Below, one piece after another: positions 42,014-51,062 of a DNA stretch of 64,000 nt (positions are counted from its first letter, which is position 1; each line of letters starts with the position of its first letter). The notes below the pieces were generated by a model. That model ran no database searches and was not told the origin of the DNA. It saw nothing but the letters and a program-made list of their open reading frames with translations. Origin of the DNA: CBDHHC01 sp965263345 (lineage in GTDB: Bacteria > Pseudomonadota > Alphaproteobacteria > Rhizobiales > CBDHHC01); contig CBDHHC010000006.1 in the NCBI GenBank assembly GCA_965263345.1, positions 248,001 through 312,000 on the forward strand, read 5' to 3'. Made by a program: the position numbers and the translations under genes.

Positions 42014-43378
42014 ATGGCCCGCACTTTTGTATTTGCGTTATTATCAATTATTGTATTTTTTTCGTCTATTAGCTCAGGGCTTGTTTATTTCAAATCTATT
42101 GAGGCTGAAAAAAAACTCAGATCTGCTTCTATCATTAAAGCTAAAGTTGGAGCTGTTGTGAAGCAGGCTAACCTTCGTACGGATAAAGAAAAAAATGCCC
42201 GTGAAAAAGCTGAAAAGACACTTTTTACAACTGCAAATGATTTAGGTAATGCTCTTTCAGATAATAAAAAACTCAATAAGGCTCTGAGAATTGCCAACCG
42301 TCAATTGACTGAAGAACGTCAGAAGGTACAAAAATATAAGTCTGACATTGCAAATACTCGTGTTAAATATGAAGAGGCCTTAAAGAGTAAAGACGAAACT
42401 GTTGGGACTTTTAGTAAAAAAATAAAAAGCTTTGAAGAAAAACTCGCTAGAATGGCAAGCCTTAAACAAGAGCTTCAAGAAGAACAAAAGAAGAGACAAG
42501 ATATTGAGGGGCAATATAAATCTATAAGCGAAGAAATGGTTTCTCTTAAAAAAACAATTGCAGAAAAAAAGATTAATAAAGAGAAAGTCGTTGTTGCTAA
42601 AAAGGAAGATAATCAAGAAAATTTAAAGCTAAAACAAGAAATTGATCTTTTAAAGCAACAAAAAAATACTGAAACTGAAAATAGACAAAAAGTGGAGAGT
42701 CGCCTAGAAACAATTAATGCAGAGAAAAAGGCGATCTCTGAAGACTTGAAGCTTGCTCAGGATAAGCTTAGTAAATTTTCAGAATTAGAGAAAAAGCTTG
42801 TTGCTGCTGAAGTATCACGTAAAAGCTCTTCGGAAGATTTGTTGAAGTCCCAGAAAGAGCTTGCACTTTTGAAGAAAAAAGTTGCGGATCTCTCTGCTAC
42901 CTCCAAAAAGAAACCAGCTGCTCTTTCTGATGCAACCTTAAAATTGAAAAATGAACTGGATACTTTAAAAAAACAACGGTTGGCAGAACAAAAAAGTAAG
43001 AAAGCTCTTGAGACAGATCTCGTTAAAGTTCGCAAAGAATTAAAATCTCTTAAAAAGAAACTTAAAATTGCACGCACTCCTAGCATAAAGCGTAAAACTG
43101 AGAAACAAAATCAAGTTTCATTAAACAATAACGTCACCAAGAAAAAAGAAAATCGACGTGAAAAACTTGCAAAGAATGTGCAAAAAGAACTTAAACGTCT
43201 CGGGTGTTATAATGGTCAGATTGATGGTGTTTGGGGAGAGCGATCTCTGGCAGCCTTGAATGAGTTTAGCCGAAATGCTGAAACTGGACATTTGCCTCGA
43301 TATCCAAGTAGTCGTACAGTAGAGTTGCTTAAATCAAAGGTTGGGAAATTCTGTCCGAAAGTATCGGCTGTCAATTAG
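42014..43378 (+). CDS. Coiled-coil envelope protein with C-terminal peptidoglycan-binding domain
   Basis: 454 residues. One N-terminal helix (about 3-24, FVFALLSIIVFFSSISSGLVYF) anchors it in the inner membrane; residues about 30-370 are an almost unbroken lysine/glutamate-rich coiled coil; the end (NVQKELKRLGCYNGQIDGVWGERSLAALNEF) is a PG_binding_1 domain. It could bridge membrane and cell wall. ATG 42014 has GGGGGAA just upstream. A similar architecture recurs in the L,D-transpeptidase at 46807. I recognise the domains but not a named family. Confidence 0.75.
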   Translation: MARTFVFALLSIIVFFSSISSGLVYFKSIEAEKKLRSASIIKAKVGAVVKQANLRTDKEKNAREKAEKTLFTTANDLGNALSDNKKLNKALRIANRQLTEERQKVQKYKSDIANTRVKYEEALKSKDETVGTFSKKIKSFEEKLARMASLKQELQEEQKKRQDIEGQYKSISEEMVSLKKTIAEKKINKEKVVVAKKEDNQENLKLKQEIDLLKQQKNTETENRQKVESRLETINAEKKAISEDLKLAQDKLSKFSELEKKLVAAEVSRKSSSEDLLKSQKELALLKKKVADLSATSKKKPAALSDATLKLKNELDTLKKQRLAEQKSKKALETDLVKVRKELKSLKKKLKIARTPSIKRKTEKQNQVSLNNNVTKKKENRREKLAKNVQKELKRLGCYNGQIDGVWGERSLAALNEFSRNAETGHLPRYPSSRTVELLKSKVGKFCPKVSAVN

Positions 43379-43489
43379 TGTATGATCAATGTTAAGTATT
43401 AATTCATAAGGCTAGATCATCAACATTATTTTCATGTTATCTTTTAGTCTATATAAAAAAAATTGGTAATTTAAGTAAAGCGTCTTTCA

Positions 43490-44023
43490 ATGAATAATTA
43501 TAAGTTTTTTCTTTCAGTTTTCCTTCTTATTATTAATACCTCGCTTTCGGGTTTGGTTCATATAAGCCCTGGTATTGCCGACTATCTGGGGGGAAATTTT
43601 CCACTTATTTTCTTCTTTATGATCTTTCTAATTAGCTATATTGCTGTTTGTTATCTTGGCTGGCACATATACAAATCATTTGCAGAACATTTAGACCCAT
43701 CTGGTCAGTGCATCACTGGATTTATACTGCCCTTTATATGTGCTTTTATTGCCACGTTAAACTGGTCAGCATTTTCAATCCTTTCTGGGGTAACTGCTGA
43801 TGCGCCAGATGCTTATTTGGGACGATTCGATTTTTATTCATTAATGATGATTTTTATTATATTTATTGTTGGTGGACTGACATGGGGCGTGTTTATGAAG
43901 ACCCCTGAATATGATGATAAAGCCCAAGAGAATGTTGCAGTAGGGTTTACAGTTTTAAGTTATTGGTTTGGTTTTATCGTTTTTTGCTGGGGCTGGTTAA
44001 TCTTAGATAACCTTATTTCGTGA
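43490..44023 (+). CDS. Polytopic membrane protein, unknown
   Basis: 177 residues with about five hydrophobic segments (5-21, 37-58, 80-99, 117-134, 151-173) and only short loops. No family recognised. The sequence is rich in Phe and Ile. ATG 43490 is used; no strong ribosome-binding site. It lies 111 bp after the coiled-coil protein gene on the same strand. Confidence 0.65.
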   Translation: MNNYKFFLSVFLLIINTSLSGLVHISPGIADYLGGNFPLIFFFMIFLISYIAVCYLGWHIYKSFAEHLDPSGQCITGFILPFICAFIATLNWSAFSILSGVTADAPDAYLGRFDFYSLMMIFIIFIVGGLTWGVFMKTPEYDDKAQENVAVGFTVLSYWFGFIVFCWGWLILDNLIS

Positions 44024-44093
44024 TATTCTACAAATAGCTGAATTGCCAATCTCTTGTGTTTGGTTTACTTGAAATTGGCAATGTAGCAAGGTT

Positions 44094-44651
44094 TTAGACT
44101 TTTGTGTGATCAATAACTTCACCGCGTCCTGGGTAATCATTTTTGATCACGAAATCTAACGCTCCTAAAATATCAGTGAAAGACGGTCGGGCAAAAGGCA
44201 TTGTTTGAACTGTTGCGAAATATAACTCACTATTTGGGCGAACCAGGAAGAGCCCTGGCTCTATAAATAAATCTGGTTCCACAACACCAGTTGAGGTTTT
44301 TCCTTTTGAGGTAGAGATGTATAAGCCTAACTCACGACCTTTTTCTAGAGATAACCCATAACCTATTGTTAGTTTATCAAGTCCCCAATCCGTTTTTGCT
44401 TTTTCGGCTCTTTCTTGGGTATCGCTAGACGCTACGAAAACATTTACGCCTCTTTCAGAGAATTTTTCAATTTTGCTATTTAAATCTTTTAGATAAGTTG
44501 CACAAATTGGGCAATGTAACCCACGATAAATTACAATCATTGTGAAGTTTTGTGGCAATTGTTCAGATAATGACCAATTCTCACCGCCAACAGTCGGTAA
44601 AGAAATTTCTGGAACTTGTTGTCTGGGAAAGAGGGGGGCTAATTGTGACAT
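44094..44651 (-). CDS. Peroxiredoxin-like AhpC/TSA protein
   Basis: 185 residues with a thioredoxin-fold core. The active-site segment is IVIYRGLHCPICATYL, with Cys47 and Cys50, a CxxC arrangement typical of the peroxiredoxin-like family. Other family marks are VASSDTQERAEKAK and FIEPGLFLVRP. It probably reduces peroxides in the cytoplasm. It diverges from an ArsR gene across a region with paired operator-like dyads, so ArsR probably controls it. Confidence 0.85.
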   Translation of the reverse strand: MSQLAPLFPRQQVPEISLPTVGGENWSLSEQLPQNFTMIVIYRGLHCPICATYLKDLNSKIEKFSERGVNVFVASSDTQERAEKAKTDWGLDKLTIGYGLSLEKGRELGLYISTSKGKTSTGVVEPDLFIEPGLFLVRPNSELYFATVQTMPFARPSFTDILGALDFVIKNDYPGRGEVIDHTKV

Positions 44652-44699
44652 GGATTGTCTCCTAGTGTGAATTTGCGTGAGAGCGAACTGACTTTTGTT

Positions 44700-44763
44700 A
44701 GTTCAATTTTCTCGAACTACTTTTATATATAATTAAATTTTGTGAGTTCAATATTCTTGAACT
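44700..44763. promoter_or_regulatory. Tandem dyad operators in the peroxiredoxin/ArsR divergent region
   Basis: Two near-identical 19-bp palindromes: AGTTCAATTTTCTCGAACT (44700-44718, one mismatch) and AGTTCAATATTCTTGAACT (44745-44763, perfect 7-5-7). Centres are 45 bp apart, about four helix turns. A third half-site pair (GAACT at 44685, AGTTC at 44700) overlaps the first. These are the likely binding sites of the adjacent ArsR regulator. Confidence 0.65.
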
Positions 44764-44798
44764 ATTGAATTTTTATTTTTTGAGATCATATAAATCTG

Positions 44799-45122
44799 AT
44801 GACACAGTTACCTAGTTCTCCAGCCTTGGATGATATTTCGCTTACGGATATGTTGTATGCTCTTGCTGATCCGACGCGGCTTGCAATTGTTGCGAGCCTT
44901 TTTAAGGCAAAAAGACCCCTCAACTGTCGGGATGCCTCGCCAGAGGGATTACCTAAATCTACTCTTTCACATCATTATAAAGTTTTAAGAGAGACAGGAC
45001 TAATTCTTTCAGAACGCCAAGGTGCAGAAGTCTTTAATACTTTGCGTTGTGACGAACTCAATGCTAAATTCCCAGATGTCTTAAATGTTATTATGAATGC
45101 CAGTAAAAAAAATAATATCTGA
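44799..45122 (+). CDS. ArsR-family transcriptional regulator
   Basis: 107-residue winged-helix repressor. The recognition helix region is GLPKSTLSHHYKVLRETGLIL, preceded by LADPTRLAIVASLF as in ArsR proteins. Cysteines are present (NCRDA near 46 and RCDEL) but the canonical metal-binding CVC is absent, so it may sense redox rather than arsenic. It is divergent from a peroxiredoxin gene and flanked by two dyads that could be its operators. BrkB follows at 29 bp. Confidence 0.88.
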   Translation: MTQLPSSPALDDISLTDMLYALADPTRLAIVASLFKAKRPLNCRDASPEGLPKSTLSHHYKVLRETGLILSERQGAEVFNTLRCDELNAKFPDVLNVIMNASKKNNI

Positions 45123-45151
45123 GAATTTTGTCTTTGTCCTTGGGGGATATC

Positions 45152-45964
45152 ATGAGTGTGTTTTGGAGTGCGCTTAAGCGTATGGTAAATGAGAATGGGA
45201 CTTCTCTTGCCAGTTCTGTTGCCTTCTCTTTTCTTTTATCTTTATTTCCTTTGTTTGTTTTTGCCTCGTCTCTTATCGCGTTTTTTGGCAATGAAAACCT
45301 AGTCAGAGATATTCTTTCGCAAATTGCCGTTATTTTTCCACCAACAATATCTGAACTTTTAACTCCAGAGCTTAATAAAGTCTTAAATACGAAACGGGTT
45401 GAATTGCTGACCATAGGCGGATTTTTGATGTTGTTTTTTGCCTCTACTGGTGTACAGAGTTTGAGAGGGGCTCTCAACCATGCTTATCGAGTTGAAGAAA
45501 CACGTTCCTTAATTTTATTAATGTTGATTAGCTTTTTGTTTATTATCCAGTTTTCCATTGTTTTGGTTTTGATAGGTGTTGTTGTATTGTTTGTACCTTA
45601 TTTTGTTGAGTATGCTTCATTAATTTTTGGTGGTTTCCAAAATACAGCTGCTTTCTCACAAACAGTGAGTTATATCCTGGCATTTCTTATTATGTTTTGT
45701 GAGCTTTTGCTTATTCATGCTTGGTTGCCGAAGGGCAAACGAAATTTGGGAGATATTTTTCCGGGTGTGTTGATATCTTCTTTGTTATGGCTTGGATTGG
45801 TTTATCTGTTTGCTTATTATGTACGGATTGCAGGATATGATGAGCTTTATGCAGGTGCAGCCCAAGTTATTGTTATATTAATATTTTTTCAAGTTACAGC
45901 TCTGGCCATTATTTTCGGTGCCTGTTTTAACCGCGCAAGAATAGTAGCTCGTGGGGATGGATAA
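45152..45964 (+). CDS. YihY/BrkB family membrane protein
   Basis: 270 residues with six hydrophobic helices. Family signatures: NGTSLASSVAFSFLLSLFPLFVF at the start, then FFASTGVQSLRGALNHAY, LIHAWLPKGKRNLGDIFPGVLISSLLWL. These proteins are inner-membrane and of uncertain function (earlier proposed RNase BN or export roles). ATG 45152 has GGGGGAT upstream and is preferred to the upstream TTG codons. It follows arsR at 29 bp and precedes the phosphoesterase by 23. Confidence 0.88.
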   Translation: MSVFWSALKRMVNENGTSLASSVAFSFLLSLFPLFVFASSLIAFFGNENLVRDILSQIAVIFPPTISELLTPELNKVLNTKRVELLTIGGFLMLFFASTGVQSLRGALNHAYRVEETRSLILLMLISFLFIIQFSIVLVLIGVVVLFVPYFVEYASLIFGGFQNTAAFSQTVSYILAFLIMFCELLLIHAWLPKGKRNLGDIFPGVLISSLLWLGLVYLFAYYVRIAGYDELYAGAAQVIVILIFFQVTALAIIFGACFNRARIVARGDG

Positions 45965-45987
45965 CCAATTATTTGGAAAATTTAATA

Positions 45988-46542
45988 GTGCAGACTTTTT
46001 TTACATCAGATACTCATTTCGGTCATGAAAAAATACTCAAATATTCCAATAGGCCTTTTGATAGTGTTGAGGAAATGGATGAGGCCTTGATTGCGAATTG
46101 GAACGAAGTGGTTTCTGAAAGTGATGTTGTTTATCATTTGGGTGATTTTTGTTATCGTAATGCAAAAAGTATTGAAGAGTATCTCGAACGCTTAAATGGT
46201 ACAATTCATCTGATTATTGGTAATCATGATGATGATCTGTTGAGGGATGGTTCTCATCTTTTTGCTTCAGTTAGTGATATTAAAGAGATTGTTATTGAGA
46301 CAGATAAAACTATAATTATGTGCCACTATCCTATGCGTGAGTGGAAGTTTGCATGGCGTGGTGCGTGGCATCTTTTTGGTCATGTGCATGGGCACCTTGA
46401 ACCCTGGCCTCATGGGTTTAGTCTTGATGTCGGGGTGGATTGCCATGATTTTAGACCTATTGGTGTTGAACAAGTTAGACATTTCATGAGGCAAAGAGAG
46501 AACCCGTTTGTAAACCGTGGGGATCGATCCGTTAAGCGTTAG
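45988..46542 (+). CDS. Metallophosphoesterase
   Basis: 184 residues with all five motifs of the calcineurin-like superfamily: SDTHFGH, GDFCY, GNHD, CHYP, GHVHGH. Probable substrate is a nucleotide or phosphodiester; unknown. Start is uncertain: GTG 45988 gives the usual MQTFFTSDTHFG, while TTG 45973 is further upstream. It follows BrkB and may share a transcript with it. Confidence 0.85.
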   Translation: MQTFFTSDTHFGHEKILKYSNRPFDSVEEMDEALIANWNEVVSESDVVYHLGDFCYRNAKSIEEYLERLNGTIHLIIGNHDDDLLRDGSHLFASVSDIKEIVIETDKTIIMCHYPMREWKFAWRGAWHLFGHVHGHLEPWPHGFSLDVGVDCHDFRPIGVEQVRHFMRQRENPFVNRGDRSVKR

Positions 46543-46684
46543 TTTTTACTTGTTTGGTATCGTCTGTCTAGAAACAATTAAATCTTTCTTATTCTATTGT
46601 TGTATTTGAGTGTTCATCAATCATTCAGTTGCTGTTCTGCATCATTTCATAAATTAGTTGTATAAAAAAGTTTTGCATATCTAG

Positions 46685-46701
46685 CAGGAATAATATTCCT
46701 G
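46685..46701. promoter_or_regulatory. Operator-like dyad upstream of the L,D-transpeptidase
   Basis: CAGGAATA-A-TATTCCTG: perfect 8-bp inverted repeat around one base, 105 bp before the ATG at 46807. No regulator gene adjacent. The rest of 46543-46806 is AT-rich with no gene. Confidence 0.4.
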
Positions 46702-46806
46702 TAGAAAATCTTTTGAATAATATTTACCTTATATGCACCGACAATATTGTACATTGTTTGTCGTTGTAAGTTATATTAGTGCATTCATCGTGTTGGGGTA
46801 AAGCGT

Positions 46807-48861
46807 ATGTATCTAACCAAAGTTTATTTTTCTTTTACTTTTTTATGTGTGTTGATTTTCGCTACTGTCTTTTTGTCTACAGTTGCTCATGTCAAAGAAC
46901 CTAAAAGATCTCACAAAAATGTTGTTAAACAATGGTATCTTGAACAAGCTCAGTCTGGCCCCGTTCAATTGATCGTTTCTCTTCCTGATCAGAAAATGAA
47001 TGTTTATCGCAATGGTCAGCATATTGTTGAAACACGGATTTCATCAGGACGGCCAGGGCACAGCACTCCTGGGGGTGTTTTTAGTATTTTAGAAAAGCGC
47101 CGTGAGCATTATTCTAATTTATATGATTGGGCACCAATGCCTCATATGCAACGGTTGACCTGGTCAGGTGTGGCACTACATGGAGGCAACGTTTCACGTG
47201 GGTTTGCTTCGCATGGGTGTATCCGACTTCCGTTTGGTTTTGCTAAGAAGCTTTTTCGTTATACGAAAAGGGGGGCTCATGTCATCATTGCACATGAACG
47301 CACAGAGCCAAAAGTAATTTCTCATAAAAACCTCATTAATCCTCAGCAAAGACTGGTTCCCATCAGCGAAAGTGCTCAGTCTAAGCCTGTAAAAATTTTG
47401 GTAAATTTAGCATCTGCGTCAAAGCCTTTAGAGAAGGCTAAGACAAAGGAAAATTCAGGAAATAACGAACAATCAATTGTAAAGTATAAACTTTTAAGAA
47501 CAGAAGCAGAAGCAAAACTTAAAACATTGCTTGATCAAAAAAAGCAGTCACGGCTTGCCGTGAATGGCTTTAAAAAACAATTGAAAAAACAAAAAATTCA
47601 GGTTCGTGAATCTTGGAAGTCTTATCAAAAGACAAATAAGAAATCAGCAGGACTTGAATATAAGCATAAAAAAATTCTCAAACAAATCAAATGGGCGGAA
47701 GACCGTGCACTGAAAGCCAAGAAATCGGCTGAGATAACAAGTCCAAAAACTCTAGCGTGGCTGGCTGCATCAGAAAAAAAATATGCAAAACTTGAAGGAG
47801 AGTTGCTTGACCTTAAAGTTGAGCTTACTTCGTTAAAAGAAGCGCATGATGGTGCCCAAGCTGGCGAGCAAGGTATTGCTAAAATTAAAAAGAAAATTTC
47901 TGCGCTTACCTATAAGCAAACTCGCGTGTTGAAGAAACTTAGTAGAGCCGAGAAAAATATTAATAATGCTCAAAAAGCTATTGAGCGGCAACGCGATAAA
48001 GCAAAAGCTTGGGTTGAAAAAACAGAAGCAAAACTTGCAGATATCACTCATAAATTTGATCTGCTCAATAAGGATTATGAGCCTCTTCGGAAAAAAAGAG
48101 ATGAAGCAAAGTTGACTTATGAGAGTGAGCAGAAAAAAGAGCAAAATATTATTGCTTCACTTAATGCTCTTAAAAAGACACTTGTTAGCTTAGGCCGTGA
48201 TATCAAGCTTGCTCGAGAAGATATACGAAAGCAAAAGAAACCCTTGCGCATTCTTCTGACAAGGCCAAGCAGGCAGAAGAATGTAAAAGATATTCAACAG
48301 TCTCTTGTCGATCTTGGTTTTGCTTTAGAGAAAGTGGATGGCCTTTATGGCCGGGAAACAATTGGTGTTATAAAACAGTTTCAAAAGGCGAATGGTCTTA
48401 AAGTGTCTGGTCTTATTGATGATGAGCTTCTCGTTTCTTTGAGGAAGAAACTTGGAAAAGCTCCTATGAAACCTGGTCACATTTATGTTCGTCAGGGTTT
48501 TTCTGATATTTTTGATGCGCCCATTGATATTTTAAATCCAGAAAAACCTCTTGGGACGCATTTTTATACTGCTTTGAATTTCAGTAAGAAAGATAGCCAA
48601 GCTCGTTGGACAGTTGTGAGTTTAAAAAGGCGAGACCAGCTGAATACAAAACAGTCAAAACCACTTGTAACTGGTTCTATTCCTGAGCGTGCTCCTGAGC
48701 AGAGTACAGCTTTAGATGCGTTAGATCGCATCAAGCTTCCTGAAAAAGTTCGTGCCTTTCTATCTAAGAGACTGACACCTGGTTCATCTTTGGTTATTTC
48801 CGATAAAGGTCATAGTCATGAAACTGGTCGAGGGACAGACTTTATTGTTTTGACTCGATAA
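46807..48861 (+). CDS. L,D-transpeptidase with coiled coil and peptidoglycan-binding domain
   Basis: 684 residues, exported. Helix/signal at about 8-25, then the YkuD catalytic domain (about 50-165) with HGGNVSRGFASHGCIRLP, catalytic Cys138. A long lysine-rich coiled coil (about 230-480) follows, then a PG_binding_1 domain (VKDIQQSLVDLGFALEKVDGLYGRETIGVIKQFQ) and a C-terminal beta domain. It would form 3-3 crosslinks or anchor proteins to peptidoglycan. Architecture is unusually long and parallels the protein at 42014. Next gene lies 11 bp downstream. Confidence 0.88.
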   Translation: MYLTKVYFSFTFLCVLIFATVFLSTVAHVKEPKRSHKNVVKQWYLEQAQSGPVQLIVSLPDQKMNVYRNGQHIVETRISSGRPGHSTPGGVFSILEKRREHYSNLYDWAPMPHMQRLTWSGVALHGGNVSRGFASHGCIRLPFGFAKKLFRYTKRGAHVIIAHERTEPKVISHKNLINPQQRLVPISESAQSKPVKILVNLASASKPLEKAKTKENSGNNEQSIVKYKLLRTEAEAKLKTLLDQKKQSRLAVNGFKKQLKKQKIQVRESWKSYQKTNKKSAGLEYKHKKILKQIKWAEDRALKAKKSAEITSPKTLAWLAASEKKYAKLEGELLDLKVELTSLKEAHDGAQAGEQGIAKIKKKISALTYKQTRVLKKLSRAEKNINNAQKAIERQRDKAKAWVEKTEAKLADITHKFDLLNKDYEPLRKKRDEAKLTYESEQKKEQNIIASLNALKKTLVSLGRDIKLAREDIRKQKKPLRILLTRPSRQKNVKDIQQSLVDLGFALEKVDGLYGRETIGVIKQFQKANGLKVSGLIDDELLVSLRKKLGKAPMKPGHIYVRQGFSDIFDAPIDILNPEKPLGTHFYTALNFSKKDSQARWTVVSLKRRDQLNTKQSKPLVTGSIPERAPEQSTALDALDRIKLPEKVRAFLSKRLTPGSSLVISDKGHSHETGRGTDFIVLTR

Positions 48862-48872
48862 ATGAGATTTTC

Positions 48873-49427
48873 ATGATTGTTATCGGTGTCCTTGCTTTTA
48901 TTGTCTGTCTTGCGCTTCAGGCTGTACTGTTTCATTCTGTTGTCAAACAGGATCCCACTGAAAAGCAAATGCCAGGAAATAGTGAGGGTATTGGTGTTCT
49001 CGGCTATGTTTTCGTATTTGCCGGATGTTTTCTATTTAATGTCCTAATTTTTGGTTTCGTCGGAAAAATACTTATTTCTCTTTTAAATGAAACACGTTTT
49101 CCTATCGTGGTGATGACAGGTTTATTTGCCGTTTTATTTTTCCTCGTTTTATATTGTATTACCCTTCTGTCAAAATGTAATGATAGGTTAAAGGCGCATG
49201 TCTTTTATTCAGGCTCTGTATCTAAAACAATTATTTTATTATTTGGTTTCAGTACTTTTTTTGGGATGATTGCTACACTTGGTTTATATCTTTTGATTGT
49301 CTTTCACCCCCTTACACCTCATGATATTTCTAATGGAGTTACATATGTGGCTGGGGGAATTTTGGTTCTTATAACAGCTTGGTTCCTGTTAAGCCAAATC
49401 GTTCGAGGTCTCAAGAAGGTCATTTAA
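48873..49427 (+). CDS. Membrane protein coupled to the L,D-transpeptidase
   Basis: 184 residues with about five helices (1-17, 46-68, 77-100, 116-137, 145-175). No family recognised. ATG 48873 is 11 bp after the transpeptidase stop, so cotranscription is likely. Some charged loops (KQDPTEKQMPGN, KCNDRLKA). Could assist in envelope function; inference only. Confidence 0.65.
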   Translation: MIVIGVLAFIVCLALQAVLFHSVVKQDPTEKQMPGNSEGIGVLGYVFVFAGCFLFNVLIFGFVGKILISLLNETRFPIVVMTGLFAVLFFLVLYCITLLSKCNDRLKAHVFYSGSVSKTIILLFGFSTFFGMIATLGLYLLIVFHPLTPHDISNGVTYVAGGILVLITAWFLLSQIVRGLKKVI

Positions 49428-49479
49428 ACATTGAAAATTCCTAAGTCAGTTAGATATTTTAAAGCATGCTAATGGAAAA

Positions 49480-49896
49480 CTAGGGTCTCCAAGGTGCTCG
49501 TCCGACCGGTCTTGTACGGCTTAACGAGCAAATGCGTCCAGTCGCAAAGCATTTATGTTTATACACGACACGCCGGCTTGATCTCGAATAAGTTCTGCCG
49601 AATATTCTACATGTTACATTGAAGTTTAGAAAACCGGCAACTGGATTTGCCGGATCTACACGTCTTCCGGTTTTTTGCGCCAATATACGAAGAGTCTGTA
49701 AACGTGTCGGATAGACGTGTCCGCTACGCATGCGTTCTGCAATGTGAGTATTGCTGGTTCCGATATTATAGGTGATATAACTAATGGGAGATGAGGCACG
49801 AAGTGTTCTACATTCGCTTGCAAAACTCTCTTTTGGGGCAATGAATATTATTGGAAGAATAAATGCAAATGTGATTACAAGCTGTAACTTTTTCAT
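49480..49896 (-). CDS. Secreted basic cysteine-containing protein
   Basis: 138 residues with a signal peptide (KKLQLVITFAFILPIIFIAPKESFA, cleavage after SFA about 26). The mature protein is very basic (many Arg/Lys) with five cysteines (SECRTLRA, VTCRIFG, HKCFATGRICSLS), so disulfides in the periplasm or outside are likely. No family recognised. Convergent with the gene at 48873. It could be a small cell-surface or antimicrobial-like protein, but that is speculation. Confidence 0.55.
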   Translation of the reverse strand: MKKLQLVITFAFILPIIFIAPKESFASECRTLRASSPISYITYNIGTSNTHIAERMRSGHVYPTRLQTLRILAQKTGRRVDPANPVAGFLNFNVTCRIFGRTYSRSSRRVVYKHKCFATGRICSLSRTRPVGRAPWRP

Positions 49897-50053
49897 CGAT
49901 AGAACCTTTATAACGAATTTGTCTGTTTTTAAGTTGGTCTGTTCAGCTTACATTTAGGTTCAATGATCGATAAAATAATTTGTGGTTTGCGATATAGGTT
50001 CTCAATGATCATTTATTTGATTAAAAAACAAGCTAACTGTTAAGTCTGATCTG

Positions 50054-50947
50054 ATGGCACAGAATTCAACATCTTTAAAAGTATCTGCCTACTCCACTGC
50101 GCGTTATGGGACGTGGTATTTTCTTGAACAGTATAATCTTTTGTTTGATGCTGGTGATGGGACAGTTGCAAATTTAAGGGGGAAGTGTGGCAAGGTTCGC
50201 CATGTGTTTTTGAGTCATGCGGACAGGGACCATTTGGGAAGTTTGATACAGTTTTATCAGACGGTTGCAGCCTCTCCAAATCCACCCAAATTTTATTATC
50301 CGAAAGATAGTGGTTCTTTTCCGGCTTTGCGTGATTTTTTGCATAAATTTGATCCTCATTTGCCGCCTTGTGAGTGGGTTCCAATTGAAGGGGGCATGCG
50401 CATTGAGGTTTCGGACCATCTTCTGGTGGAGATTGGTGAGAATGATCACATTGCGTCTTCGCAAGAGGCGGCTAGAGGGTTGGTGAAGAGTCTTGATTTT
50501 TCTTTGATCGAAACGAGACGGAAATTGAAGGTTGAGTTTCAAGGATTGCCTGGACAGGAAATTAGTAAGTTGCGCACTGAAAAGGGTGAAGATTTTATTA
50601 CCAATGTTATTGAACGATCTCTCTTTGGGTATTCTGGTGATGCACCTTGTTTTGATCAGGTGCGCTGGGAAAGATCAGAAGTTTTGGCACATGAGGGGAC
50701 GTTTATTTCTCCTGATGAAGGGGACCGTGGGCATTGTGAGATGAATAGTGTTCTTCAAAAGGCCTCTGAGTTAAATCTCAAAGCACTTATTATTGGGCAT
50801 ATATCTGTTCGTTATAAGAATGAACAGATTCTAAAAACGCTTAAAGAAGAAACTGAAAAGTTACAACCTTCGTTTCCGGTTTATGTGATATTGCCGGGAC
50901 AAGTTGTTTGGGATGTGTTAGGGCAAACACCTGTTTGGAGTGTATAG
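50054..50947 (+). CDS. MBL-fold hydrolase
   Basis: 297 residues of the metallo-beta-lactamase superfamily. The metal motif is LSHADRDHLGSL, that is HxDxDH as in ComEC-type enzymes rather than HxHxDH; the second-shell His/Asp are in EGTFISPDEGDRGHC and IGHISVRY. It resembles RNase Z-like proteins in order, but the second His is Asp. Substrate unknown. ATG 50054. It ends 4 bp before a dispersed palindrome and is convergent with the ion channel gene. Confidence 0.8.
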   Translation: MAQNSTSLKVSAYSTARYGTWYFLEQYNLLFDAGDGTVANLRGKCGKVRHVFLSHADRDHLGSLIQFYQTVAASPNPPKFYYPKDSGSFPALRDFLHKFDPHLPPCEWVPIEGGMRIEVSDHLLVEIGENDHIASSQEAARGLVKSLDFSLIETRRKLKVEFQGLPGQEISKLRTEKGEDFITNVIERSLFGYSGDAPCFDQVRWERSEVLAHEGTFISPDEGDRGHCEMNSVLQKASELNLKALIIGHISVRYKNEQILKTLKEETEKLQPSFPVYVILPGQVVWDVLGQTPVWSV

Positions 50948-50951
50948 CTCT

Positions 50952-51036
50952 CCCAAATTCTTTGCTATTTCGTTGCTCTTCATTTAGGTAGGTCTACAAC
51001 ACTGCACTCATCGCGCTTCGTATCAAAAAATTTGGG
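50952..51036. repeat. Dispersed imperfect-palindrome repeat, copy 2
   Basis: 85-bp element bounded by CCCAAATT and AATTTGGG, with arms pairing at both ends (CCCAAATT.TTTG.TA). It resembles the copy at 11742-11825 in its ends, length and internal CTTCGTT/TCGTAT blocks. It lies between the convergent MBL and ion channel genes, 4 bases after the MBL stop. Confidence 0.6.
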
Positions 51037-51062
51037 AAAACCTATATATACGTATTTGATAT

